DNA of 13,305 bases, taken from contig DFHU01000046.1 of NCBI GenBank assembly GCA_002373045.1, positions 1 to 13,305 of the forward strand. The letters run 5' to 3'. Under the pieces are notes generated by a model. The model was not told the DNA's origin. It worked only from the letters and a program-made list of their open reading frames with translations, and made no database searches. The position numbers were made by a program, and so were the translations under genes. Positions 6,721-13,305 of this stretch are shown here, piece by piece. This DNA comes from Pseudoselenomonas ruminantium. GTDB taxonomy: Bacteria > Bacillota > Negativicutes > Selenomonadales > Selenomonadaceae. Positions within the stretch are counted from its first letter, which is position 1. Every line of letters begins with the position of its first letter.

Positions 6721-7644
6721 TTATTCAGCAGTAGTCGCTACACCGTACATCGTCGTGTTGTCCTTCGTCTGAATATAGAATTCCGTCCCCTCCGGCAGGT
6801 CAATGTTCTTGCCTTTGACAAAGGCACCGCCGATTACACCAATCGGGCCAAGGATTACAATGCCAGCCAGACTGGCGCCGGCAGCCATTGCCAGATTCTT
6901 CATTTCCTGTTTGGATTCTTCGCCCATAAAAGTAGCTACATATGTTCCGTCAATGGATTTTGTCTGCTTGTAGTCAATTTCCAATTCAGCATTGCGGCCG
7001 AAGTTACGTGCCTGTTTTACTTTCGTTACTACGCCATCTCCCGGCTCACCCTTGGCAAAAACCAACTTGCCATCCACAATTACATCCGCTGCAACCTTAT
7101 AACGAATCGTATCGCCTTTTTTCAGATTTTTGGTATTTACCGGGTCAACCAGTGCCACTTTAATCAATGTATTCTTCGGTACATTAATCTGTACCATCGG
7201 CAAATCAACCGTCCCAAAGGAGGAAGAGGCCAATGCCTGAATCCGTTTTTTATACGTTCCCTCATTGGTCTGACCATTAATGGTCATCTCCATATCCGCG
7301 ACACGTTTTTCCACGGATTTCATGCTCACTTCATGGTCGATATTCCATTCAATGGCATTGAGCTCAGCCAACACAGAAGGCTTGCTGCCATTGGTATAAA
7401 TCTCACTATAAAGAGCATCCACCCGCGCCATCATACTGCCCGTCCTATGGGTGCCATCATAATCTTTTTCCAATTTGTTTATCCGGTCTAACAATGCTCC
7501 GGTCTGCTCTGTACCATAAGTATCCTTTTCCATAGCAGAAAGTTTTGCCTGCACAGTTTCCGGAGTTGCTGCACTAGCCATTCCCATGGATGATACCAGC
7601 AGCATCGCCGACAGGAATATCGCACATATCTTGCGGAATTTCAT
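6721..7644 (-). CDS. Secreted protein with short N-terminal repeats and a glycine-zipper segment, function unknown
   Basis: 307 residues. Residues 1-25 form a signal peptide (basic start, hydrophobic core, ASA-A cleavage site). Residues about 29-144 contain imperfect helical repeats of roughly 25-30 residues: KLSAMEKDTYGTEQTG, RINKLEKDYDGTHRTG and, weaker, RVADMEMTINGQTNEG. Residues about 150-240 look like a beta domain (PKNTLIKVALVDPV, GKLVFAKGEPGDGVV, AELEIDY). Residues 252-276 (AMAAGASLAGIVILGPIGVIGG) are a glycine-rich hydrophobic stretch that could insert in or lie on a membrane. In a diderm host this suggests an envelope protein, periplasmic or outer-membrane associated. No function is recognised. 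It has its own extended -10 promoter, GGAGG 9 bases before ATG 7644, and a strong terminator, so it is probably transcribed alone. Confidence 0.8.
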   Translation of the reverse strand: MKFRKICAIFLSAMLLVSSMGMASAATPETVQAKLSAMEKDTYGTEQTGALLDRINKLEKDYDGTHRTGSMMARVDALYSEIYTNGSKPSVLAELNAIEWNIDHEVSMKSVEKRVADMEMTINGQTNEGTYKKRIQALASSSFGTVDLPMVQINVPKNTLIKVALVDPVNTKNLKKGDTIRYKVAADVIVDGKLVFAKGEPGDGVVTKVKQARNFGRNAELEIDYKQTKSIDGTYVATFMGEESKQEMKNLAMAAGASLAGIVILGPIGVIGGAFVKGKNIDLPEGTEFYIQTKDNTTMYGVATTAE

Positions 7645-7682
7645 AGATTCGTTCCTCCATTCATTTCATTGTGGCCTTCATC

Positions 7683-7691
7683 ATTGTACCA
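7683..7691 (-). promoter_or_regulatory. Extended -10 promoter of the secreted repeat protein
   Basis: The minus strand reads TGGTACAAT (7691-7683), a TGn-extended -10 box with one mismatch to TATAAT. There is no recognisable -35 hexamer (AAGAAA at the expected place), which is usual for extended -10 promoters. The leader would be about 30 bases. Confidence 0.5.
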
Positions 7692-7716
7692 TATTTTAGT
7701 TTATTTTTCTTAAAAA

Positions 7717-8655
7717 TCAGTTAGAAACATCAAGTTTTTCCTGTCTTTTTGCATACTCATATTGCGCAGCCTTGGTTTCCGGTTCATGATTGCCTGCCGG
7801 TTCCGGGTGAATGAGGATATCAAAGGCGCCAAACTCCGCGCGGATTTCTTCTTCCAGCTCATCACAAATGGCATGAACCTGGGCCAAATGCATATTCCCA
7901 TCAAAAAGTACATGTACATCCAACAGTTTATAGGAGCCGGATTTGCGTGTGCGCAGGCAGTGGCAGCCCTTGACCTCGGGAATGCTGTCGATAATGGCCA
8001 TAATCCGGTTTTCCTGTTCTTCCGGCAGGCTCACATCTGTAAGCTCCATGGTCGAATCCACCACCATCTTCCAGCCTTCCCGGAAAATAATAACGGCCAC
8101 CACAATGGCAATCGCTCCATCCAGCCAGGCCCAGCCGGTAAACTCCATCAGAATCAAGCCCAGCATGACCCCCACAGAAGTCCAGACATCCGCCCGCAGG
8201 TGCAGTCCATCCGCCTCCAATGCCTGCGATTCGGTGAGCTTGCCTACCGAAATCAATTTCTGCGACACAACGAGGTTGATGATGATGGACACCAGCATAA
8301 TGGCTACACCAAAATGCAGCATTTCCGGTACCCTGTCCTGCCCCAGATGTTCAAAGGCCTCATAAACGATGCCCCCGGCAGCCGCCACAATTAAGAGTGC
8401 TTCTACTGCCGCAGACAAATTCTCAAACTTGCCATGTCCATAATCATGCTCCATATCCGGCGGAGTTACGGATTTTTTTACCGCCCAAAAAGCAATCAAA
8501 GATGCCAGCAAGTCAACACTTGAATGAAGCGCCTCAGAAATCAGACTCACGGCTCCTACCCAAATGCCCACGCCCAGTTTCAGCAGCACCAGTATGGAAT
8601 TGGAAATAATAGACAAGTACGCTGTATCTTTTTTCAGCACATCTATCTCAGTCAT
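7717..8655 (-). CDS. Cation diffusion facilitator family transporter (probable zinc or iron efflux)
   Basis: 312 residues, typical of CDF exporters, which move Zn2+, Fe2+ or similar ions out of the cytoplasm in exchange for protons. Residues about 10-205 hold six membrane helices. The paired metal-site motifs are both intact: HSSVD (H44, D48) in helix 2 and HLRAD (H152, D156) in helix 5. The DYGHGKFE motif (71-78) follows helix 2. The H-D-H-D set resembles zinc-selective members more than YiiP (D-D-H-D), though metal choice is inference. The cytoplasmic C-terminal domain (about 210-290) has the expected metal-binding histidines (LLDVHVLFDG, H261, IHPEP). The last 25 residues are a charged tail. 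ATG 8655 follows GGGGAAG. No promoter of its own is convincing, so read-through from the gene upstream may contribute. Confidence 0.92.
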   Translation of the reverse strand: MTEIDVLKKDTAYLSIISNSILVLLKLGVGIWVGAVSLISEALHSSVDLLASLIAFWAVKKSVTPPDMEHDYGHGKFENLSAAVEALLIVAAAGGIVYEAFEHLGQDRVPEMLHFGVAIMLVSIIINLVVSQKLISVGKLTESQALEADGLHLRADVWTSVGVMLGLILMEFTGWAWLDGAIAIVVAVIIFREGWKMVVDSTMELTDVSLPEEQENRIMAIIDSIPEVKGCHCLRTRKSGSYKLLDVHVLFDGNMHLAQVHAICDELEEEIRAEFGAFDILIHPEPAGNHEPETKAAQYEYAKRQEKLDVSN

Positions 8656-8679
8656 GAACTTCCCCTTTCTATACAGGAA

Positions 8680-8707
8680 AAGCCTCCCCCATTATCGGGA
8701 GAGACTT
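8680..8707 (-). terminator. Terminator or attenuator hairpin between the 140-residue secreted protein and the CDF gene
   Basis: Arms at 8680-8690 and 8697-8707 pair over 11 positions on the minus-strand RNA, with two G-U pairs, and enclose a 6-base loop. The stem ends in GGCTTTT. The T run is only four, so termination may be partial, allowing some read-through into the transporter gene. Confidence 0.6.
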
Positions 8708-8714
8708 CAAACAT

Positions 8715-9137
8715 TCATTTTTTGCGCGGCTGTTCATAGATAAAATCCACCACGGTCTGCATTGGTGACGAAGCCACAAACGGCAATTCCGGCGTTACCT
8801 CACTGCTCTGTTCCAAAAATTCTTTGCTATCATAGGCCTGTACCTTGGAAGACAGAATCTTGTAGACCATCTTATCCTTATTAAATTGCATCAGATAAAG
8901 ATAACGGCGGTTAGTACGGGCCTTTATCACCGCTACCCTGGCCTGCACCATTTCATAACTCTTTTTCGTCTTATCCGGCTGCACTTCCTCCACCGTGGAA
9001 AAAGCCAGCGAATCAACATCCACATAATAGCCTGTCGGCCCTATAGCATCCACAAACTGAAAATTCTCCGCAAACACGCTGGCACTGCCCCACAAAAGGA
9101 GCCCCAGCAGCAAAGGCAAAACACGCCCAAGTTTCAT
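8715..9137 (-). CDS. Small secreted protein, possibly surface-adhesin-E-like, function unknown
   Basis: 140 residues. Residues 1-23 form a signal peptide (hydrophobic LPLLLGLLLWG, cleavage after VFA). The mature part has the beta-rich layout of small periplasmic or surface proteins: GYYVDVDSLAF near the start, YEMVQARVAVI and YLYLMQFNKDKMVYKILSSK in the middle, and a C-terminal MQTVVDFIYE. The early Y-x-D-x-x-S-L-x pattern recalls the adhesin-E-like family, but only weakly. There are no cysteines in the mature part and no catalytic motif. The ribosome site (GAAAGAAG) is weak, yet the ORF, signal peptide and promoter agree on this start. It is the first gene of a unit that may read through a hairpin into the CDF transporter. 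Confidence 0.75.
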   Translation of the reverse strand: MKLGRVLPLLLGLLLWGSASVFAENFQFVDAIGPTGYYVDVDSLAFSTVEEVQPDKTKKSYEMVQARVAVIKARTNRRYLYLMQFNKDKMVYKILSSKVQAYDSKEFLEQSSEVTPELPFVASSPMQTVVDFIYEQPRKK

Positions 9138-9191
9138 CTATTTCGCTTCTTTCTATGACAAAGGAACTTACACATCTTCCAAACACGGTTT

Positions 9192-9220
9192 ATTATAGCG
9201 AAAAAGCAAGGTTCGCGCAA
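9192..9220 (-). promoter_or_regulatory. Promoter of the 140-residue secreted protein gene
   Basis: The minus strand carries TTGCGC (9220-9215), 17 bases, then a perfect TATAAT (9197-9192). The start would be near 9185, giving a leader of about 48 bases. It lies directly after the hypE stop codon. No convincing terminator separates hypE from it. Confidence 0.6.
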
Positions 9221-9238
9221 GTTTTGCCATAGGAAAAT

Positions 9239-10246
9239 TCAGCAAATCCGCGGCACGATATTCCCCAGCGGCATATCCACCACGCGAATTCCGCCGATGC
9301 CTGTACGCAAGCCAACCGTTCCCGGAGCCTCGGCCGTAACTTCACCGATTACTCTGGCCTCCTGTCCATAAGGACTTGTCCGCATCGCCTTGAGGACCTT
9401 TTCGGCACTCTCTGCAGGCACAAAGGCCACACACTTGCCCTCATTGGCTAAGTACAGCGGGTCAAAACCAAGCATATCGCAGACGCCCTGCACTTCGGGG
9501 TGAATGGGAATCTCATCCTCGTCAATCAGAATGCCGCAATGCGAAGCCGCAGCGATTTCATTGAGTACCGCGGCTACACCGCCGCGGGTCGGGTCACGCA
9601 TGACCGCAATATCCGGTGCAGCTTCGAGCATAGCCTTGGTCATTTTATTGAGTGGCGCACAGTCCGTCCTGACGCTTTCCGGCAGATTGATATTGTGCCG
9701 CCCTGCCATAATCGCCGCCGCATGGTCGCCGATGTAGCCGGAGAGAATCACCTTCATGCCCGGCTTGACGTTTTCGGGGCTGATATGCGTGCCGGGAATC
9801 TTGTCGCCAATCCCGGCCGTGTTGATGAAAATGCCGTCGGCCTTGCCCTTTTCCACCACTTTGGTATCCCCGGTGGCAATGACGACACCGGCTTCATCGG
9901 CCATCTTCTTCATCGTGCTCACGATGGTCTGCAAATCCTTGATGGGGAAACCTTCCTCGATAATCATACCCACCGATAGATAACGCGGAATGGCCCCCGT
10001 CATCGACAGGTCATTGACCGTGCCGCAGACGGCTAACTTGCCGATATTGCCGCCCGCAAAAAACAAGGGCTGTACCACATAGGAATCTGTGGTAAAGGCC
10101 ACTTCCCCTTTCATATTCACCAAAGCCCCGTCATGCAAGGTATTTAAAACCGGATTGCCATAGGCCGGCAGGATAACCTGCTCCATCAGTTCCTGACTCA
10201 CCTTGCCCCCGGCACCATGGGCCAGGGTCACTTTATCATTTGCCAT
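9239..10246 (-). CDS. hypE: Hydrogenase maturation protein HypE (carbamoyl dehydratase)
   Basis: 335 residues. HypE takes the carbamoyl group made by HypF onto its C-terminal Cys and dehydrates it with ATP to a thiocyanate, the source of cyanide for the [NiFe] iron centre. The C-terminus is the conserved PRIC, so Cys335 is present. Other family marks are HGAGGK near residue 10, PLFFAGGNIGKLAVCGTVNDL (residues 60-80) of the PurM/AIRS ATP-binding fold, DPTRGGVAAVLNEIA, and NEGKCVAFV. The start is ATG 10246, after a strong AGGGGAGG. A longer frame reaching 10348 has no family counterpart. The start overlaps the end of hypD by 11 bases. This is the last gene of the operon. Its cofactor partner hypF is not in the window. 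Confidence 0.96.
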   Translation of the reverse strand: MANDKVTLAHGAGGKVSQELMEQVILPAYGNPVLNTLHDGALVNMKGEVAFTTDSYVVQPLFFAGGNIGKLAVCGTVNDLSMTGAIPRYLSVGMIIEEGFPIKDLQTIVSTMKKMADEAGVVIATGDTKVVEKGKADGIFINTAGIGDKIPGTHISPENVKPGMKVILSGYIGDHAAAIMAGRHNINLPESVRTDCAPLNKMTKAMLEAAPDIAVMRDPTRGGVAAVLNEIAAASHCGILIDEDEIPIHPEVQGVCDMLGFDPLYLANEGKCVAFVPAESAEKVLKAMRTSPYGQEARVIGEVTAEAPGTVGLRTGIGGIRVVDMPLGNIVPRIC

Positions 10247-11360
10247 ATTCAAACCTCCCCTGACCATATTTATACCAGGCCGCACATACACCTTCCACCG
10301 ACACCATGCAGGGGCCGATGGCGTGTGTCGGCACACAGGCCTTGGCAAACAGCGGACATTCCTTGGGCGTTACAATCCCGCGCAAGACTTCGCCACAGCG
10401 GCAGGCCGTCTTTTTCGTTACCGTCTCCACTTCCAGCGGCAGAACCTGCTCAATATCAAAGCGGGCATATTCAGCCTTCATCTTGAGCCCGGACAGAGGC
10501 ACAATCCCCATGCCGCGCCAGCCTGTATCGCAGGACTCATAGACCTTATTGGTAATCGCCATGGATACCGGATTGCCCTCAGTCTTTACCACATCGGTGT
10601 ACTCATTTTCCACCTTAGCTTCGCCGTTTACTACCTGCTGCACCAAACGGTAAAGGCCGCGCAAAATCTGCAGCGGCTCAAAGCCTGTGACCACGCCCGG
10701 CACATGATACTTGCCAATTACTGGCTCATATACGCCTGTCCCCGTGACCACCGATACATGGCCCGGCAGGATAAAACCGTCCACATGGACTTCTTCATCG
10801 TTTAAGAGTGCTTCCATCACCGGCGGCACCAGTTTCTGCGCTGATAGCATGTATAGGTTCGTTATTCCCTGCTGCTCAGCCGCCAGCACCGTAGCTGCTG
10901 CCGTTGGTGCCGTGGTCTCAAAGCCCACCGCCAGAAAGATAACCTTCTTATCCGGATTGTCCTTGGCAATCTGAATGCTGTCCATGGGCGAATACACAAT
11001 ACGAATATCTGCACCATTGGTTTTCGCCTCGTTCAAGCTCGACTTGGAGCCAGGAACTTTGAGCATATCGCCAAAGGTCGCGATAATCACATCATCACGC
11101 TGGGCGTAGGCAATCGCCTTGTCCATATAATCGTCCGGCGTCACACAGACCGGACAGCCGGGGCCGGATACGAGTTCCACCGAATCCGGCAAAATCTGCC
11201 GCAGGCCTGCGCGGAAAATCGCCACCGTATGCGTGCCGCAAACCTCCATAAACCGCAGCTTGCGCCCGGTTGTGGCGGCCAGTTCACCGATTTTTTGCAC
11301 GAGCTCTTTGGCAAATGCCCGTTCTTCCGCTTTCGTCAGCTTCTCCTTAACTTCCGTCAC
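10236..11360 (-). CDS. hypD: Hydrogenase formation protein HypD
   Basis: 374 residues, standard for HypD, the iron-sulfur scaffold that with HypC builds the Fe(CN)2CO unit of [NiFe] hydrogenases. Conserved motifs are FMEVCGTHT (Cys41, His44), SGPGCPVCVTP (Cys69, Cys72), and a C-terminal Cys cluster (C320, C322, C335, C342, C351, C359) that includes the [4Fe-4S] ligands. Translation starts at GTG 11360. The GTGA overlap with the hypC stop codon, plus a modest GGTGGA just before it, point to translational coupling with hypC. That would suit production in step with HypC, its physical partner. The 3' end overlaps the hypE start by 11 bases and carries the hypE ribosome site. Confidence 0.96.
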   Translation of the reverse strand: MTEVKEKLTKAEERAFAKELVQKIGELAATTGRKLRFMEVCGTHTVAIFRAGLRQILPDSVELVSGPGCPVCVTPDDYMDKAIAYAQRDDVIIATFGDMLKVPGSKSSLNEAKTNGADIRIVYSPMDSIQIAKDNPDKKVIFLAVGFETTAPTAAATVLAAEQQGITNLYMLSAQKLVPPVMEALLNDEEVHVDGFILPGHVSVVTGTGVYEPVIGKYHVPGVVTGFEPLQILRGLYRLVQQVVNGEAKVENEYTDVVKTEGNPVSMAITNKVYESCDTGWRGMGIVPLSGLKMKAEYARFDIEQVLPLEVETVTKKTACRCGEVLRGIVTPKECPLFAKACVPTHAIGPCMVSVEGVCAAWYKYGQGRFEYGK

Positions 11361-11593
11361 AGCTTATCCACCGTCCTCGGCGCCCCGCGCATTTCCGCCA
11401 TCAGGGCATAGGTTTCCTCTGCGTCCTTCTCCTCCACCTTCTGCATAGCGAAGCCGGCATGCACCAGCACATAATCGCCCAGCTTCGTCTCCGGCAAAAG
11501 CATCAGGCTGACATCACGCGTCACGCCTGCAATATCCACCGTGCCCATAGCATCTTTTATCGCAACTACTTTGGCAGGAACAGCCAAACACAT
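11357..11593 (-). CDS. hypC: HypC/HybG/HupF family hydrogenase maturation chaperone
   Basis: 78 residues starting MCLAVPAK, the canonical HypC N-terminus. Cys2, exposed after removal of Met, holds the iron with HypD and then contacts the hydrogenase large-subunit precursor. The rest is the small beta-barrel (GDYVLVHAGFAMQKV). AGGAGG, 8 bases before the ATG, lies within the last codons of the protease gene, five bases upstream. The gene overlaps hypD by four bases (GTGA). Confidence 0.96.
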   Translation of the reverse strand: MCLAVPAKVVAIKDAMGTVDIAGVTRDVSLMLLPETKLGDYVLVHAGFAMQKVEEKDAEETYALMAEMRGAPRTVDKL

Positions 11594-11598
11594 CGTTA

Positions 11599-12192
11599 TT
11601 ACCTCCTAACAGCCGAAAAATCCTCTGCAACCTTATGGTAATCCATATCGTCAACATTATCACGCTTGCGCGGCTCAATCCCCCAATTTTTGAGTTCCTT
11701 GAGCGCCTGCTCCACCATCTGCGGCAACAGTTCCATCATGCCCTCAGACAGCTCAACGCCGGCCTCCACATCATAGGGCTGGACACCGATAACGACCACC
11801 TCAGGAATCTTATGCCCCGTAACGGTCAAGAGCCCCAGCACATCCTGTATGCCGACTTCATGGGCCGACAATTTATCCTGAAAATGCTCCATTACATCAT
11901 CATTGTGAAAGCGGAACGTCGTGCCCGGCTCGGCCCCGCCATTGATGGAATCAATGACCAAGAGTTTCTCTGTGCCCGTAACATACTGCGTCAGCTCAAT
12001 GCCCAGCGTGCCGCCGTCCACAATCTGCACGGACTCCGGAAATTCATAATGCTTATCGAGATATTCTGCCACCCGCACGCCAAAACCTTCATCCCTCAGG
12101 ATGATATTGCCGATGCCTAAAATCGTGACTTCATTTTTGTAGAGTACATTATCCAGACTGGACTTCCCGCCAGCCGCAAATACATCAGCCAT
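11599..12192 (-). CDS. hyaD: HyaD/HybD-type [NiFe] hydrogenase maturation endopeptidase
   Basis: 197 residues. This protease removes the C-terminal tail of the hydrogenase large subunit once nickel is in place. The family opening ILGIGNIILRDEGFGVRV (24-41) is present. E35, D81 and H111 line up with the nickel-sensing E16, D62 and H93 of E. coli HybD. DGGTLGIEL and VIGVQPY (134-140) also fit. There is an N-terminal extension of about 20 residues before the usual start, and about 30 polar residues at the C-terminus (from NWGIEPRKR). The ATG follows AAGGA and is 2 bases after the hypB stop. Its placement between hypB and hypC implies that a cognate hydrogenase with a cleavable tail is encoded nearby, probably upstream beyond the window. 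The specific symbol is the closest type, not a proven orthologue. Confidence 0.9.
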   Translation of the reverse strand: MADVFAAGGKSSLDNVLYKNEVTILGIGNIILRDEGFGVRVAEYLDKHYEFPESVQIVDGGTLGIELTQYVTGTEKLLVIDSINGGAEPGTTFRFHNDDVMEHFQDKLSAHEVGIQDVLGLLTVTGHKIPEVVVIGVQPYDVEAGVELSEGMMELLPQMVEQALKELKNWGIEPRKRDNVDDMDYHKVAEDFSAVRR

Positions 12193-12194
12193 AC

Positions 12195-12854
12195 TTACTG
12201 TCCTTTCTTGGCGGCAATCTTCTTCAGCAGCCAGTCACACCATTCATCAATTCCCTGCCCCTTGGTGCAGGAAACTTCCAGCACTTCAATACCCGGATGC
12301 AGGCTCGTGATATCCTTCTTGGCCGAATCCATATTGAAGTTGCAATACGGTGCCAAATCCACCTTGTTCAGCAAGGCTATTTCGCTTTCCTTGAACATCA
12401 GCGGGTACTTTAAGGGTTTATCGTCGCCTTCTGTCACAGAGAGTACCACTGCACGGGCGTCTTCGCCCACAGGAAACTCTGCTGGGCAGACAAGATTGCC
12501 GACATTTTCCACCACCAGCAAGTCCAGTTCATCCAGATTCATTTCCTTGACGGTTTTCTGCACCATATTGGCATCGAGGTGACAGCCGCCCGCCGTGTTA
12601 ATCTGAATCACCGGCACGCCATATTTATCAATACGTTCCGCATCCTTGCTCGTAAAGAGGTCGCCTTCGATAACCGCCATCTTGATTTTATCTTTCAGGC
12701 GCTCCATCGTCTTTTCGAGTACCGAGGTCTTGCCTGCCCCCGGCGAACCCATGAAATTCAGCACAAAGACCTTTTTATCCTGAAACATCGCCTGATTTTC
12801 CGCAGCTATGCGGTCATTTTCGCCCAAAATATTCTTGATAACCTTAATCTCCAT
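12195..12854 (-). CDS. hypB: Hydrogenase nickel incorporation GTPase HypB
   Basis: 219 residues. HypB is the GTPase that, with HypA, loads nickel into the hydrogenase large subunit. The P-loop is GSPGAGKT (36-43), the GTP-specificity motif is NKVD (163-166), and the dimer-interface metal site is visible as C91-H92 (AGGCHLDA) and C123 (NLVCPAEF). The N-terminus is short: there is no CxxCGC high-affinity nickel motif as in E. coli and no His-rich stretch for nickel storage. Nickel supply therefore probably relies on the G-domain site and HypA. ATG 12854 follows GGAGG and shares one base with the hypA stop (TGATG). A longer frame to 12932 runs back into hypA and is not used. Confidence 0.95.
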   Translation of the reverse strand: MEIKVIKNILGENDRIAAENQAMFQDKKVFVLNFMGSPGAGKTSVLEKTMERLKDKIKMAVIEGDLFTSKDAERIDKYGVPVIQINTAGGCHLDANMVQKTVKEMNLDELDLLVVENVGNLVCPAEFPVGEDARAVVLSVTEGDDKPLKYPLMFKESEIALLNKVDLAPYCNFNMDSAKKDITSLHPGIEVLEVSCTKGQGIDEWCDWLLKKIAAKKGQ

Positions 12855-13195
12855 CAGTCTACCTCCAAATATTCCACCTGCATCTCCCGTCCGGAAATGG
12901 TTGTAAGCACACCATTTTCGCATTCGGGACACCAGAAATCATAATGCTTAATATGAAACTCCTTGCCGCATTTGCTGCATTTGCCTATCAGCGGGACATT
13001 TTTTATTTTCAATACTGCTCCTTCGGCAATCGTGCCCTGCACCAGCATATTGAAGGAAAATTCCAGAGAATCCACTTCTACTCCGGACATTTCACCGAGC
13101 AGCAAGCCAACTTCGTTGACCTTTCGAGCATTGTTCTGTTTGGCATAATCCAAAGCAATATCCAAAATTCCTTCGGCAATGGCCATCTCATGCAT
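12854..13195 (-). CDS. hypA: Hydrogenase maturation nickel metallochaperone HypA
   Basis: 113 residues, the normal HypA length. MHE at the N-terminus supplies the nickel ligand His2. The zinc domain has CSKC (C73, C76) and CPEC (C89, C92). LLLGEMSGVEVDSLEFSF is the typical central segment. HypA passes nickel to the hydrogenase precursor together with HypB. The start is ATG 13195; the frame extends to 13210 without a better site. The ribosome site GAGGTGG ends about 6 bases before the ATG and belongs to the hairpin-rich sequence upstream. This is the first visible gene of the hyp operon. No promoter is recognisable in the 110 bases before it, so transcription may come from hydrogenase genes further upstream. 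Confidence 0.95.
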   Translation of the reverse strand: MHEMAIAEGILDIALDYAKQNNARKVNEVGLLLGEMSGVEVDSLEFSFNMLVQGTIAEGAVLKIKNVPLIGKCSKCGKEFHIKHYDFWCPECENGVLTTISGREMQVEYLEVD

Positions 13196-13203
13196 AGTTT
13201 TCC

Positions 13204-13305
13204 ACCTCATCTGCCAGCCTGCCGGCTGCCGCCTTCTACCCCAAGGGCACAGACCCTCAAGGGGGAAGGCATTTTTAATCGTGCATCCTTTGGGAGCGTT
13301 CCCCC
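13204..13305. repeat. Hairpin-rich intergenic segment resembling a dispersed repeat
   Basis: Non-coding. On the plus strand it contains CAGCC-tgcc-GGCTG (about 13215-13228), then a larger imperfect palindrome, 13232-13236 CCTTC with 13265-13269 GAAGG, enclosing CCCC/GGGG and AGGG/CCCT pairs. It ends with GGGA-gcgt-TCCC (13292-13303) at the window edge. On the minus strand the pattern (CCTTCCCCCTTGAGGG, then GGCAGCC, then GATGAGGTGG) resembles a short repeat I recall in many copies in Firmicutes genomes. Only one copy is visible here, so repeat status is not proven by this window. Confidence 0.45.

Noticed and set aside
9206..9232. Terminator after hypE (GCAAGG...TTTTGC palindrome)
   Set aside because: On the minus-strand RNA only four outer and four inner pairs form, with no stable loop. 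It also overlaps the -35 region of the next gene.
10247..10348. N-terminal extension of HypE from 10348
   Set aside because: The family starts at MANDK-type sequence, ATG 10246 has a strong SD, and the extra part overlaps conserved hypD codons.
11635..12120. 161-codon plus-strand frame opposite the hydrogenase protease
   Set aside because: It is antisense to a gene with conserved catalytic positions and has no start signals of its own.
12855..12932. N-terminal extension of HypB from 12932
   Set aside because: It lies within hypA. ATG 12854 has GGAGG and interlocks with the hypA stop.

Overview
The window looks like chromosome from an anaerobic, diderm Firmicute of the Negativicutes, most likely a Selenomonas-like member. 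This rests on recalled family patterns, not a search. The clues are strong purine-rich ribosome binding sites, an anaerobe's [NiFe]-hydrogenase maturation operon, a double CobT homologue of the kind I recall from Sporomusa and Veillonella, a PerR-type regulator, and several small secreted proteins of unknown function. Only the left end, up to about 1330, looks accessory; the rest is ordinary chromosome.

Layout: (1) 1-172 is the right end of an IS3-family (IS150-like) insertion sequence: the last 30 codons of its transposase, an antisense-facing terminator and the terminal inverted repeat. (2) 275-1327 (-) is a class II-type Fic protein with its own promoter. (3) 1513-5621 (+) is a two-gene unit. 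The transcription accessory protein Tex overlaps by ATGA a 639-residue protein made of two CobT-like halves, the second degenerate. This is the most unusual protein here and resembles a single-chain ArsAB phenol cobamide phosphoribosyltransferase. (4) 5740-6180 (+) is a small secreted protein, with its stop codon interlocked with that of the convergent perR gene (6177-6623, -). (5) 6721-9137 (-) holds a secreted repeat/glycine-zipper protein, a cation diffusion facilitator and a secreted 140-residue protein. (6) 9239-13195 (-) is a tightly packed hydrogenase maturation operon, hypA-hypB-protease-hypC-hypD-hypE, whose genes overlap or nearly touch. (7) 13207-13305 is a hairpin-rich non-coding segment resembling a dispersed repeat; its end provides the hypA ribosome binding site.

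How the genes work together: HypA and HypB deliver nickel. HypC and HypD assemble the Fe(CN)2CO core, using cyanide made on the C-terminal Cys of HypE. The protease then trims the large subunit of a [NiFe] hydrogenase. hypF and the hydrogenase structural genes are not in the window. The PerR-like regulator has an intact set of metal-ligand positions and a strong promoter whose -35 box sits in the loop of the neighbouring gene's terminator. A candidate PerR box lies just after the predicted start of transcription, which suggests autoregulation.

I see no tRNA, rRNA, CRISPR array, prophage or complete mobile element. No wholly new multi-gene system is evident. The best candidates for novelty are the fused CobT pair, the small secreted proteins, the terminator/promoter overlap at perR, and the repeat that runs into the hypA start.
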